Shown piece by piece: positions 8,399-18,514 of a stretch of 64,000 nucleotides of DNA. Position 1 is the stretch's first letter, and each line of letters begins with the position of its first letter. The position numbers and the translations under genes are program-made. Location: assembly GCF_003856525.1 (NCBI RefSeq), contig NZ_RJVQ01000001.1, positions 186,001 through 250,000 of the forward strand, in the 5' to 3' direction. The DNA comes from Vibrio viridaestus (GTDB lineage: Bacteria; Pseudomonadota; Gammaproteobacteria; Enterobacterales; Vibrionaceae). A model generated the notes under the pieces. The model saw only the letters and a program-made list of their open reading frames with translations, was not told the DNA's origin and did no database searches.

Positions 8399-9592
8399 AT
8401 GAATGATAAGTTAACCAAACCACATTTTCTAGCAATCCTATGCATACTGATGGCGTTTGCCTCTCTATCTATTGATTTGTATCTACCCGCTATGCCATTG
8501 ATGGAGAAAGAACTGCATGGGGACGTTGAATTAACCGTTACCTCTTTTCTCATAGGATTTTCTATTGCTCAATTACTATGGGGACCTATCAGCGATTCTT
8601 TTGGGCGTCGTTTGCCTCTTTTCATTGGTATGTTGATGTTTATCGTAGGCTCAGCTGGATGTGCGATCTCTATCAATATTGAGCAGATAGTACTTTGGCG
8701 AATTGTTCAAGCATTTGGTGCTTGTACTGGTCCCATGCTTGCGAGGGCAATGATCAGAGACTCTTTTAGCCGTATTAAGGCGGCGCAGATGTTTTCAACA
8801 CTCTTTTTCTTTATGGCTGTTGCACCAATTGTCGGTCCTTTAATTGGTGGGCAGATAATTCGTTTTAGTCGTTGGCAAGTCATTTTTGGAATGTTGGTCG
8901 TTCTCGGCGTAATCATGTTTATCTCATTGTTTGCATTACCTGAAACGTTACCTGAAGAGAAGAGAGTAAAGCTGTCTTTTACAAACGCATTCCATAACTA
9001 TCTAGTACTCCTGAAGAATCGAACCTTCATGAAATATACGCTTTGTCTTACATTCTTCTATGTTGCTGCATACGCTTATATGACTGGTTCGCCATTTGTC
9101 TACATAAGCTATTTTGGAATAGCTCCGCAATACTTTGGATTACTCTTTGGACTTAATCTTTTGGGCGTTATGGTAATGAGTATGATAAACCGTCGCCTTG
9201 TTTTACGATACCCATTAAAACAATTGTTAAAAGCGGCCGTTTTCGTTTCTTTACTGGCAGCAGCTGCATTGGCTTTGGTGGTGAAGTTACAAATTGGAGG
9301 GGTTATCGCTGTCGTACTATCAATCTTTTTATTCTTTTCGATGAATGGGATCATCGCCGCCAATACCACAACCGCCGCATTAGATTCTGCCCCATTTTTA
9401 GCTGGCTCTGCTTCAGCAGTCATGGGAGCATTGCAATATGGAAGCGGTATTGTATCTACACTTTTTTTAACATTTTTTAACGATGGCACACCCTGGACGA
9501 TGGCTTGGATTATGTTGGTATTTACATTTGCTAGTGTTGTAACGCTGTTACTACCAAATACCACAGTAAAAGAAAGTGTAATAGTTGAGTAA
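8399..9592 (+). CDS. Bcr/CflA-type MFS multidrug efflux pump
   Basis: 397 residues, twelve predicted membrane helices. The motif DLYLPAMPLMEKEL near the start and LWGPISDSFGRRLPLFIG (MFS motif A) identify the Bcr/CflA drug:proton antiporter group. The ATG at 8399 is preceded by AAGAGAAG; a longer frame from a TTG at 8366 would use the TTGACA that looks more like a promoter element. The divergent XRE regulator likely controls it. Confidence 0.92.
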   Translation: MNDKLTKPHFLAILCILMAFASLSIDLYLPAMPLMEKELHGDVELTVTSFLIGFSIAQLLWGPISDSFGRRLPLFIGMLMFIVGSAGCAISINIEQIVLWRIVQAFGACTGPMLARAMIRDSFSRIKAAQMFSTLFFFMAVAPIVGPLIGGQIIRFSRWQVIFGMLVVLGVIMFISLFALPETLPEEKRVKLSFTNAFHNYLVLLKNRTFMKYTLCLTFFYVAAYAYMTGSPFVYISYFGIAPQYFGLLFGLNLLGVMVMSMINRRLVLRYPLKQLLKAAVFVSLLAAAALALVVKLQIGGVIAVVLSIFLFFSMNGIIAANTTTAALDSAPFLAGSASAVMGALQYGSGIVSTLFLTFFNDGTPWTMAWIMLVFTFASVVTLLLPNTTVKESVIVE

Positions 9593-9781
9593 AATAGACC
9601 ACCGTTTTAGATGTTTTCCATATTTATTTTCATCTAAGATCATCTAGCTATTATTCAATTTCTAGCTCATTTCTGCCTCTTTTAAAGCTGGTAATGTATC
9701 AGCGCTCGTAATCTGGTAGAGGAGTTTTAGGTTAATTTTTGTAATGCTAAAAGTAACTACCATGCTGGCGAGCATTCAGTG

Positions 9782-9816
9782 TACTACTCAGTAGTGAATT
9801 ACTATACTGAGTAGTA
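9782..9816. terminator. Long bulged hairpin between convergent genes
   Basis: TACTACTCAGTAGT pairs with ACTATACTGAGTAGTA around a GAATT loop: 14 bp with one 2-base bulge. It lies between the ends of the efflux pump and the first aldo-keto reductase, 23 bases beyond the reductase stop. No clear T run, so it may act as a bidirectional 3' structure rather than a classical terminator. Confidence 0.45.
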
Positions 9817-9838
9817 TTATAGGCAAAACTATCCACTA

Positions 9839-10840
<1,002 letters not shown>

Positions 10841-10903
10841 AACTGCTTTCCTATTGCTTTACCTTTTGATAGAAACCAGTGTGTCATATTTAAATTATTT
10901 GTT

Positions 10904-10916
10904 TAATACTGCATTA
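10904..10916. promoter_or_regulatory. LysR-type box TAATACTGCATTA
   Basis: A 13-bp imperfect palindrome of T-N11-A form between the divergent LysR and reductase genes. Twelve of 13 bases recur at 15044-15056 in the equivalent place of the second pair. Confidence 0.6.
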
Positions 10917-10950
10917 TATTAATGGATTAGTAAGCTTAAGATGGATAATT

Positions 10951-11853
10951 ATGAAAAGTAGTGAATACTCTGATTTAAAAACATTTAAAACGGTCGCTAA
11001 ATTGGGGAGCTTCGCAGGGGCTGCTAGAAAATTAAAAATGACTCCATCAGCAGTTAGTCAAATCATACGCCGTTTAGAAAAACATCTAAATGTACGACTT
11101 CTAAATCGTACTACTCGCAGTGTTTCATTAACAACAGAAGGTATGGCATTGTTTGAACGTATTGAACCTGCGCTAGTTGAAATTGAGTCCGTATTAACGG
11201 AACTAAAGTCTAATGCATCTACCCCGATAGGATGCGTAAAGATACATTCAAATAGCATGGCCGCTAAAGAATTGTTAACTCCATATATTGGCGAGTTTAA
11301 TATTCGATTTCCAGATATTATGTTGGATATCATCGTCGAAGATAATGTTATTGATATTATTTCTCAGGGGTTTGATGTTGGCCTAAGTTTAGGAGAATAC
11401 GTTCAAAAAGATATGATTGCGTATCCATTGGCACCGCCAACAAAACTTGTTGCAGCCGCTAGTCCTGAATATCTGGAAAGATATGATATCCCACAGACAC
11501 CAAATGATCTTCGATACCATCGATGCTTAAATTGGAGATTCCTAAGCGATAAGAGTATTTACCGGTGGGAGTTTTATGTTGACGGACATTGGTTATCTTA
11601 CGGTGTCGATGGTCCTCTTGTTTCGACATCGAGAGATTTATTGTTATCGTCAGCGCTAAAAGGCGCAGGAATCATGTTATGGGAGGAACATATATTACAA
11701 CCGTGGTTTGACAGGGGTGAACTGATACCGTTGCTGAGAGATTTTTGTCGTCCATATTTAAGCTGGCATTTGTACTATCCACGTCAGAAACATACGTCTA
11801 AGCCAGTAAGAGCTTTTATTGATTTTATGAAAGAAAAATATCCCGCGAGTTGA
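10951..11853 (+). CDS. LysR-family regulator (of first aldo-keto reductase)
   Basis: 300 residues with an N-terminal winged helix (LKTFKTVAKLGSFAGAARKLKMTPSAVSQIIRRLE in pieces, residues about 8-42; VRLLNRTTRSVSLT) and a C-terminal effector domain (VKIHSNSMAAKELL onward). It belongs to the CrgA-like LysR branch, often beside oxidoreductases. It is divergent from the aldo-keto reductase, which it likely regulates through the box at 10904-10916. Confidence 0.92.
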   Translation: MKSSEYSDLKTFKTVAKLGSFAGAARKLKMTPSAVSQIIRRLEKHLNVRLLNRTTRSVSLTTEGMALFERIEPALVEIESVLTELKSNASTPIGCVKIHSNSMAAKELLTPYIGEFNIRFPDIMLDIIVEDNVIDIISQGFDVGLSLGEYVQKDMIAYPLAPPTKLVAAASPEYLERYDIPQTPNDLRYHRCLNWRFLSDKSIYRWEFYVDGHWLSYGVDGPLVSTSRDLLLSSALKGAGIMLWEEHILQPWFDRGELIPLLRDFCRPYLSWHLYYPRQKHTSKPVRAFIDFMKEKYPAS

Positions 11854-11999
11854 AGTATATTTGAACTCATCAGTGTAAGCACCTCAGGTAAAATTAATGT
11901 TATGTTGAAGCACTTTTACCCCACTTCAAGCTAGAAAAAGAACATACACATGGTTTGTTAGAGTGATCTAACCCTAGCACATCTAATAACATATTGGAT

Positions 12000-12899
12000 T
12001 CAATTGACTGTATGTGCGTGGTACTTTATATGTTTAATGAACATCGGGATTTTTTTAGCCAAGTGTTTTCTCGAAGAATAAAAAGCATACAGCACTAAAT
12101 CATCAGGGCGATACTCCATCTCTACCTCCTCCAAAGTGCCTGAACATATCTCTGCTTGGCAAAATTCTTTAGGCAGTATCGCAAGACCTAGACCAGATAT
12201 TGCCCCCGTTTTGGCAAGGTGTCCGCTGTTTACTTTAAAGGAAGATTGTACTTTTTGGGTAATAAGCTCACCTTTAGCGTTTTTGAATACCCAGGGAGTT
12301 CCATTTATCGCGGTAAAGCTACTGATACATGGAACATGTTTCAAATCGGTAATCTGAAAAGGTTTGGGAAAACTCTGTAGGATTTTTGGTGATGCCACAA
12401 CAGAACTCGGCCAGCGCTTAATCTCCTTAGCTACCCAATTATTGTCTTCAAGCTTTCCACGATGAAAGCTTAAAACAATATCAAATCCATCAAGTAAATC
12501 CTCTTTTGGGCTTATGCTCGTCTCACAACATAGTGAAATCGATGGGTTCTGGGTACAAAAAGAAACGACTGCTTGAGCTAATGCAGGCGCATCAGGCATT
12601 AAAACTTTAAGCTGCCCCATGACTTCATGAGAGTGCTGAGTCACTTCCTCAAGAGCATCATTAAGCTTGTCTACCAATGGCTGTGTACGCAAATAAAGAT
12701 GCTCTCCGGCATCTGTTGGTGTAACTCGGCGTGTAGTTCTGTCAAATAGGCGCGTTTCCAGTTGCTCTTCAAGTAACGCCACATGGCGACTGACGTTTGA
12801 GGTTGGCAAACCTAGAAATTCCGCAGCCCGTTTAAAGCTATTGTTCTCATAGACACAGTGAAAACTTTTTAGCCACTGCTGTTCAATCCTATCAAGCAT
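12000..12899 (-). CDS. LysR-family regulator divergent from accD paralogue
   Basis: About 299 residues. The winged helix has WLKSFHCVYENNSFKRAAEFLGLP and SNVSRHVALLEEQLETRLFDRTTRRV (split here), followed by an effector domain. Two starts are possible, ATG at 12914 or 12899; I prefer 12899 because GGGA precedes it and because 12914 lies against the TTGGG-N9-CCCAA dyad. The divergent gene is an acetyl-CoA carboxylase subunit copy, an unusual target for a LysR regulator; it suggests induced rather than housekeeping expression of that copy. Confidence 0.88.
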   Translation of the reverse strand: MLDRIEQQWLKSFHCVYENNSFKRAAEFLGLPTSNVSRHVALLEEQLETRLFDRTTRRVTPTDAGEHLYLRTQPLVDKLNDALEEVTQHSHEVMGQLKVLMPDAPALAQAVVSFCTQNPSISLCCETSISPKEDLLDGFDIVLSFHRGKLEDNNWVAKEIKRWPSSVVASPKILQSFPKPFQITDLKHVPCISSFTAINGTPWVFKNAKGELITQKVQSSFKVNSGHLAKTGAISGLGLAILPKEFCQAEICSGTLEEVEMEYRPDDLVLYAFYSSRKHLAKKIPMFIKHIKYHAHTVN

Positions 12900-12917
12900 T
12901 TTGCTTAGTCCCATTAA

Positions 12918-12936
12918 TTGGGATTATTAAACCCAA
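12918..12936. promoter_or_regulatory. Inverted repeat TTGGG-N9-CCCAA in LysR/accD intergenic region
   Basis: Perfect 5-base arms, 19 bp overall, lying upstream of both divergent genes. This form and position fit a LysR binding site. Confidence 0.55.
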
Positions 12937-13007
12937 AATCAGCACTTTATTACCAGAATCAAGTTTATACAATACTTCCCACTAAAGTTATTTGGATAAG
13001 GTTTCCC

Positions 13008-13874
13008 ATGAGTTGGTTAGAAAGGCTATTAGATAAGAAGAATATAATCCGTACACGAAAAGTATCGATTCCAGAGGGGATATGGATTAAATGCCCCTCA
13101 TGTGAAGAGATCTTGTACCGTCCAACCCTTGAGAAGAATCTAATGGTGTGTCCAAAATGCGATAACCATATGAGGTTTTCGGCACGCTTACGCTTAGACA
13201 GTTTTTTGGATAAAGGAGGACGAATTGAAATCGCCGGTGAATATGAACCGAAAGATTTACTAAATTTTAAGGACATGAAACGCTATAAGGAACGCCTTGT
13301 TCTAGCTCAGAAAAGTACAGGAGAAAAAGATGCATTAGTTGTGATGAAGGGAAAACTGATGGGTTTGCCTATTGTTGCCTGCGCATTCGAATTCTCTTTT
13401 ATGGCGGGCTCGATGGGCTCTGTTGTAGGTGCACGTTTTGTTCGGGCAGTCGAAACTGCTATTAATACAAATTGTGGATTAGTTTGCTTTTCTGCTTGTG
13501 GTGGTGCCCGAATGCAGGAGTCGCTAATGGCTCTAATGCAAATGGCCAAAACAAGTGCCGCTTTGAATCAGTTATCAATGGCTCAATTACCATATGTATC
13601 GGTACTGACAGATCAGACTTATGGTGGTGTTTCAGCTAGCTTAGCTATGTTAGGTGACATTAATATTGGTGAGCCTAAAGCCAGAATCGGATTTGCGGGA
13701 AGGCGTGTTATAGAACAAACCGTTCGAGAAAAACTACCTGAAGGATTTCAGCAGAGTGAATTCCTATTAGAGCATGGTGCATTAGACATGATTACTGATA
13801 GACGGGCGATGCGTAAAAAAATAAGTGGGATAATTGCGAAAATGACAAATACAACTATCTCTTTAGATGTATAG
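13008..13874 (+). CDS. accD: Acetyl-CoA carboxylase carboxyltransferase beta subunit, divergent paralogue
   Basis: 288 residues. AccD with AccA transfers carboxyl from carboxy-biotin to acetyl-CoA, giving malonyl-CoA for fatty acid synthesis. Seen: the N-terminal MSWLERLL, the four-Cys zinc finger CPSCEE...CPKC (residues 29-51), [11 protein letters not shown], and the CT core [11 protein letters not shown]. The ATG at 13008 has AAGG upstream and matches AccD N-termini. Oddities: the near-invariant LTDPTMGG reads LTDQTYGG (Q203, Y205), SASGG reads SACGG, and FMGGSMG reads FMAGSMG. E. coli Met203, equivalent to Y205, is a known andrimid-sensitivity position. It is not beside truA or folC and has its own LysR, so it is probably a second, specialised copy. 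Confidence 0.92.
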   Translation: MSWLERLLDKKNIIRTRKVSIPEGIWIKCPSCEEILYRPTLEKNLMVCPKCDNHMRFSARLRLDSFLDKGGRIEIAGEYEPKDLLNFKDMKRYKERLVLAQKSTGEKDALVVMKGKLMGLPIVACAFEFSFMAGSMGSVVGARFVRAVETAINTNCGLVCFSACGGARMQESLMALMQMAKTSAALNQLSMAQLPYVSVLTDQTYGGVSASLAMLGDINIGEPKARIGFAGRRVIEQTVREKLPEGFQQSEFLLEHGALDMITDRRAMRKKISGIIAKMTNTTISLDV

Positions 13875-14120
13875 TTCGTGTCACTAATCTGACCTAGCTA
13901 ACTAATGCAGCTTACTCAATTTATCCGTCTCAGAATTACAAGTTAATCACGCAGGTTACGCAACGTAACTTGCGTTACGAACTTGATTAAGTTCTTCTTC
14001 CTGATTGTAGAAATATTTATGATCATTATTTGAAAAGATTTTTGGCTTAACTTTCTTATATGTAAATAAATTAATTTATCTTAGTTCAACAAGTGTTAAG
14101 TTCACTCTTTTTTAGGAAAA

Positions 14121-15029
14121 TTATTGATAATTTTTATTTTTTGTTAGTATCCAGTTTATTAATGATTTTAAAGGTGTTGGTATGTATTTTCTGGTTGGAT
14201 AATATAAGCAGAAATTATCGCAAGGGTAATTATATTCAGGTAGCAATCTAACTAATGAATTATTTTTAATTTTATCACCTACTAAACTTTCATAAACAAA
14301 AGCGATACCAATACCAGCCTCAGCAGATTTTATCATTGCTAAATCTGAATCAAGAGTTAAATCGCCACTAACATTTATATTAATTAAATTATTATCTTTG
14401 TCTTTGAATTCCCACTTGTATAATTGACCACTTGGAAAGCATCTATTAATACATCTAAAATTTATGAGATCTTCTGGTGTGGTTGGAGAACCATATTCTC
14501 GGAGATATGAAGGACTACAGACTGGGATAAGTGAAGGTTTCTCTCCAATCGGGATTGCGACCATATCTTTTGGAATATCAGAATGATATCTTATACCCGC
14601 ATCAAATCCCTCATCGATAATATTAATTTTTTTATCCGTTGTATGTAATTCTAATTCAATATCTGGGTTATCTATCTTAAAGTTAAGAAAATACGATTCA
14701 AAAAAGAGATCTAACACTATTTTTGGTAAATTAAATTTTACTAAACCAGATGGTTTCTCTCTATGAATATTTAAATTATCAATAGCTTCTTTATAGCTAT
14801 AAAATATAGGCGTTATTTCTTCAAGGAATATCCTCCCCGCCTTCGTTAAAGAGAGACTACGGGTGGATCTATTCAGAACTCTTATGCCAAGCTTTTCTTC
14901 TAGGTTATTTATAGAACTAGTTAATGATGGTGGGGAAAGATTTAACTCCTTCGCGGCTTTTCTAAAACTACCATGTCTCACAATCAGAATTAGAATTTCA
15001 ATTTGCTGAATATCGGGAATATTTTTCAT
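14121..15029 (-). CDS. LysR-family regulator (of second aldo-keto reductase), AT-rich
   Basis: 302 residues with a LysR winged helix (IEILILIVRHGSFRKAAKELNLS; LGIRVLNRSTRSLSLT) and effector domain. The gene is visibly richer in A and T than its neighbours (heavy use of TTA, ATA, AAT codons), a possible sign of separate acquisition. It is divergent from the second aldo-keto reductase, with the same box arrangement as the first pair but inverted orientation. It likely controls that reductase and perhaps the MFS pump after it. Confidence 0.9.
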   Translation of the reverse strand: MKNIPDIQQIEILILIVRHGSFRKAAKELNLSPPSLTSSINNLEEKLGIRVLNRSTRSLSLTKAGRIFLEEITPIFYSYKEAIDNLNIHREKPSGLVKFNLPKIVLDLFFESYFLNFKIDNPDIELELHTTDKKINIIDEGFDAGIRYHSDIPKDMVAIPIGEKPSLIPVCSPSYLREYGSPTTPEDLINFRCINRCFPSGQLYKWEFKDKDNNLININVSGDLTLDSDLAMIKSAEAGIGIAFVYESLVGDKIKNNSLVRLLPEYNYPCDNFCLYYPTRKYIPTPLKSLINWILTKNKNYQ

Positions 15030-15043
15030 TGTTAATGATTTTT

Positions 15044-15056
15044 TAATACGGCATTA
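15044..15056. promoter_or_regulatory. LysR-type box TAATACGGCATTA
   Basis: T-N11-A box between the divergent LysR and reductase genes. It differs by one base from the box at 10904-10916 in the first pair. Confidence 0.6.
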
Positions 15057-15128
15057 ATTATATATTAATTGTTCTATTGAAAAATTAAAAGTAAATTTAT
15101 GAGCGTAAATTCTATTGAGGTGAAATAA

Positions 15129-16130
<1,002 letters not shown>

Positions 16131-16143
16131 TCACTCATCAAAG

Positions 16144-16163
16144 TCCACCTCTATTAAGGTGGA
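16144..16163 (+). other. Short hairpin between reductase and MFS genes
   Basis: TCCACC / GGTGGA with an 8-base loop, in the 49-base gap ahead of the MFS ribosome site. No T run; a transcript-stability or modulating element is possible. Confidence 0.3.
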
Positions 16164-16179
16164 ACATATAAGGAACTTC

Positions 16180-17346
16180 ATGAATATTGCTATTCCGCGT
16201 ACAGCAGGTATGCCACTTGCTGTGTATGCGTTATCTGCCGGATCTTTTGGTATAGGTACTACTGAATTCGTAATAATGGGTTTACTTCTTAGTGTTGCTA
16301 GTGACTTTCATGTTTCTATGACAATCGCCGCTTATTCTATTAGCGCATACGCTTTTGGGGTTGTGGTAGGGGCGCCTTTACTTACACCTCTGCTGAGCCG
16401 TTTCCCAAAAAAACCAGTATTACTTGTATTAATGTTGATATTTTCTACCGGTAATCTGCTTTGTGGTCTATCCGATAGCATGACATTCTTAGTTATTGCT
16501 CGTGTTGTAACTGCTTTTATACATGCTTCATTTTTCGGAATTAGTTCTGTGTATGCGGCTGAAATAGCGCCACCATCAAAAAGAGCATCAGCCGTATCAT
16601 CAGTTTTTCTCGGTGCTACGCTAGCAAATATTCTAGGTGTTCCCTTTGGTGCATGGATTGGTCAACTATATGGCTGGAGATATGCCTTCTTTATGGTAAC
16701 CGTTATTGGCTGTATATCTGCCGTAGCAATCTTAGCGTTAATACCAAACAAAAGAGATGAACCATCTGACGTCCCTAAAATCAGGAATGAAATTAGAGCT
16801 CTCGCTAATTTCAAAGTTTTAAAATCTTTACTCATTACAGCATTTGGTTTTTCCGGTGTGTTTACGACATTCACATATATTGAGCCAATGCTTCAGAACA
16901 TTTCGTTAATGAATGTTAGCACTATACCCTCGGTCTTACTTCTTTTTGGAGTGGGGATGGTTGTTGGTAATCATTTTGGGGGGAAACTGACTGATAAAGG
17001 CACACAAAAAACACTCATTACCACACTGTCGTTCTTATTTTTAATACTGTGTTTGTTTCCGTTAGCAATACAAACAAAAACTACGGCATGTATCGCGGTG
17101 TTCCTGCTGGGGACTGCAATGTTTGCAACTATACCTCCACTTCAGGTACAAGCTCTTGATAGCACGCAACAATCTAAAAGTATGATTTCGTCTTGTAATA
17201 TAGCAGCATTTAATTTAGGCAATGCTGTTGGGGCTTGGTTTGGCGGAATACTAATAGCTTTCGGAGTTTCATTATTAAATATACCTATCGCGGGGGCATT
17301 TTTAACCCTTGTCGGTTTAGCTATTGCTTGTTTAAAAAGTAAATAA
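16180..17346 (+). CDS. MFS transporter, AraJ/YdhP-like efflux pump
   Basis: 388 residues, twelve predicted helices. The start MPLAVYALSAGSFGIGTTEFVIMGLL (in two parts) and GAPLLTPLLSRFPKKPVLL are typical of the DHA1 arabinose-efflux/drug group. The ATG at 16180 has AAGGA five bases upstream; the longer frame from 16117 overlaps the reductase stop and lacks a ribosome site. Gene order LysR, reductase, MFS suggests a detoxification unit: reduce a reactive compound, then expel it. Confidence 0.92.
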   Translation: MNIAIPRTAGMPLAVYALSAGSFGIGTTEFVIMGLLLSVASDFHVSMTIAAYSISAYAFGVVVGAPLLTPLLSRFPKKPVLLVLMLIFSTGNLLCGLSDSMTFLVIARVVTAFIHASFFGISSVYAAEIAPPSKRASAVSSVFLGATLANILGVPFGAWIGQLYGWRYAFFMVTVIGCISAVAILALIPNKRDEPSDVPKIRNEIRALANFKVLKSLLITAFGFSGVFTTFTYIEPMLQNISLMNVSTIPSVLLLFGVGMVVGNHFGGKLTDKGTQKTLITTLSFLFLILCLFPLAIQTKTTACIAVFLLGTAMFATIPPLQVQALDSTQQSKSMISSCNIAAFNLGNAVGAWFGGILIAFGVSLLNIPIAGAFLTLVGLAIACLKSK

Positions 17347-17357
17347 AAGGAGTAAAA

Positions 17358-17408
17358 ATGAAATATCGTTATCTTGGCTCAATAGGGTTATCGGTTTCCG
17401 AGTTATGA
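17358..17408 (+). pseudogene. 5' remnant of a third aldo/keto reductase
   Basis: A strong ribosome site (AAGGAG at 17347-17352) precedes an ATG giving MKYRYLGSIGLSVSEL and then TGA. This is the conserved N-terminus of an aldo/keto reductase that normally continues with a GLG..M stretch. The sequence after it, to 17560, has no reductase match in any frame that I could see. The remnant sits right after the MFS gene, so the operon once carried another reductase that was deleted or replaced. Confidence 0.6.
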
Positions 17409-17564
17409 ATCGCCATTAGTTCGCTAGATAACTTAAAGTCCGGATAAACTGAAGTAATCCCAAACAGACTATCTCAAATTAAAGCTCTAAATCATTCCTG
17501 TCCAAAAACTGGTTACGTTTCCCGAATACTAGCTTCAATCTAGCTACTTTCTTACTTGCACAAA

Positions 17565-17589
17565 AAAGCCCCTAGCTAAAAGGGGCTTT
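17565..17589 (-). terminator. Rho-independent terminator of the mscS gene
   Basis: AAAGCCCCT / AGGGGCTTT stem with a 7-base loop. On the minus strand the right arm runs into TTTTTTG. It lies just beyond the mscS stop, and probably acts in both directions. Confidence 0.85.
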
Positions 17590-17599
17590 AAACGATTCA

Positions 17600-18457
17600 T
17601 TAATGCGTTGATGGGCTTTCTTTCACCGGTGCATCTTTGTTGATCATCGTAACGTGTAAATCACGTTGCGGGAATGGAATCGACAGGCCAGCTTCTTCAA
17701 TCTTAGGTTTGAGCTGACGCTGGATGCTCCAGTAGGTATCCCAATAGGTATCCAGCGGACACCAAGCGCGTAGCTGAAGGTTCACAGAGCTATCGGCAAG
17801 CATTGTTACTAATACTTTTGGCGCAGGGTCTTGAAGGACAGCTTCATGGCTTAATGCCAAATCTTTGAGGACATTGAGGCCAACATCGATTGAATCCTCA
17901 TAAGAAATGCCCACAGTGATATCCATACGACGACGACTGTTACGGCTGTAGTTTTTAATGGTTGAAGCCCAGACAACACGGTTAGGACTTGAAATAAACA
18001 AGCCATCACCTGTTTCGAGGATTAGTGTGAAAAGACCAATGTCTTTTACCGTACCTGAGAATCCGGCGAATTCAACGAACTCACCTTGCTTAACCGGCTT
18101 TAAAAATAAAAGCATTATACCAGCAGCAATGTTGCTAAGTGTGTCTTTTAATGCAAGACCAATCGCTAAGCCAGCGGCACCGACAAGAGCAACTAAACTC
18201 GTTGTATTAACACCAAACAAATCAAGAATGATAACCAGAGCGACAACATAAACGGCGTAAGACGCTACTTTAGAGAAGAGTCTGGAAACGATCTCATCGC
18301 GATTACTTAGCCGCATAACGCTACTAAAGATTGCCTTACGAATCAGTTTTGCGATAACAACAGTCAATATGATGATCAGTACTGCTGTCAGAGTATTTTG
18401 CAGAACATCCAGAATCAGAGTCTGATGATCGTTATAAAATGCGAGTATTTTGTCCAT
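17600..18457 (-). CDS. mscS: Small-conductance mechanosensitive channel (MscS)
   Basis: 285 residues. Three transmembrane helices, with the pore-lining TM3 in GAAGLAIGLALKDTLSNIAAGIMLLFL (in two stretches near 90-120), then the beta domain (GEFVEFAGFSGTVKDIGLFTLI) and C-terminal alpha/beta cage. It is an inner-membrane channel opened by hypo-osmotic shock to release solutes. Ribosome site GGAG lies just before the ATG. The calcium/sodium antiporter gene lies upstream on the same strand by 57 bases. Confidence 0.93.
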   Translation of the reverse strand: MDKILAFYNDHQTLILDVLQNTLTAVLIIILTVVIAKLIRKAIFSSVMRLSNRDEIVSRLFSKVASYAVYVVALVIILDLFGVNTTSLVALVGAAGLAIGLALKDTLSNIAAGIMLLFLKPVKQGEFVEFAGFSGTVKDIGLFTLILETGDGLFISSPNRVVWASTIKNYSRNSRRRMDITVGISYEDSIDVGLNVLKDLALSHEAVLQDPAPKVLVTMLADSSVNLQLRAWCPLDTYWDTYWSIQRQLKPKIEEAGLSIPFPQRDLHVTMINKDAPVKESPSTH

Positions 18458-18514
18458 ATTTTCTCCAGTGAAAGCTGCTGAACAAGATTATTTTTGTATT
18501 TCTGAATGACTTAA

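Noticed and set aside
13967-14010. Hairpins ACGCAA/TTGCGT and GAACTT/AAGTTC after accD as a terminator
   Set aside because: Short stems with low GC and no T run; not enough support for a call.
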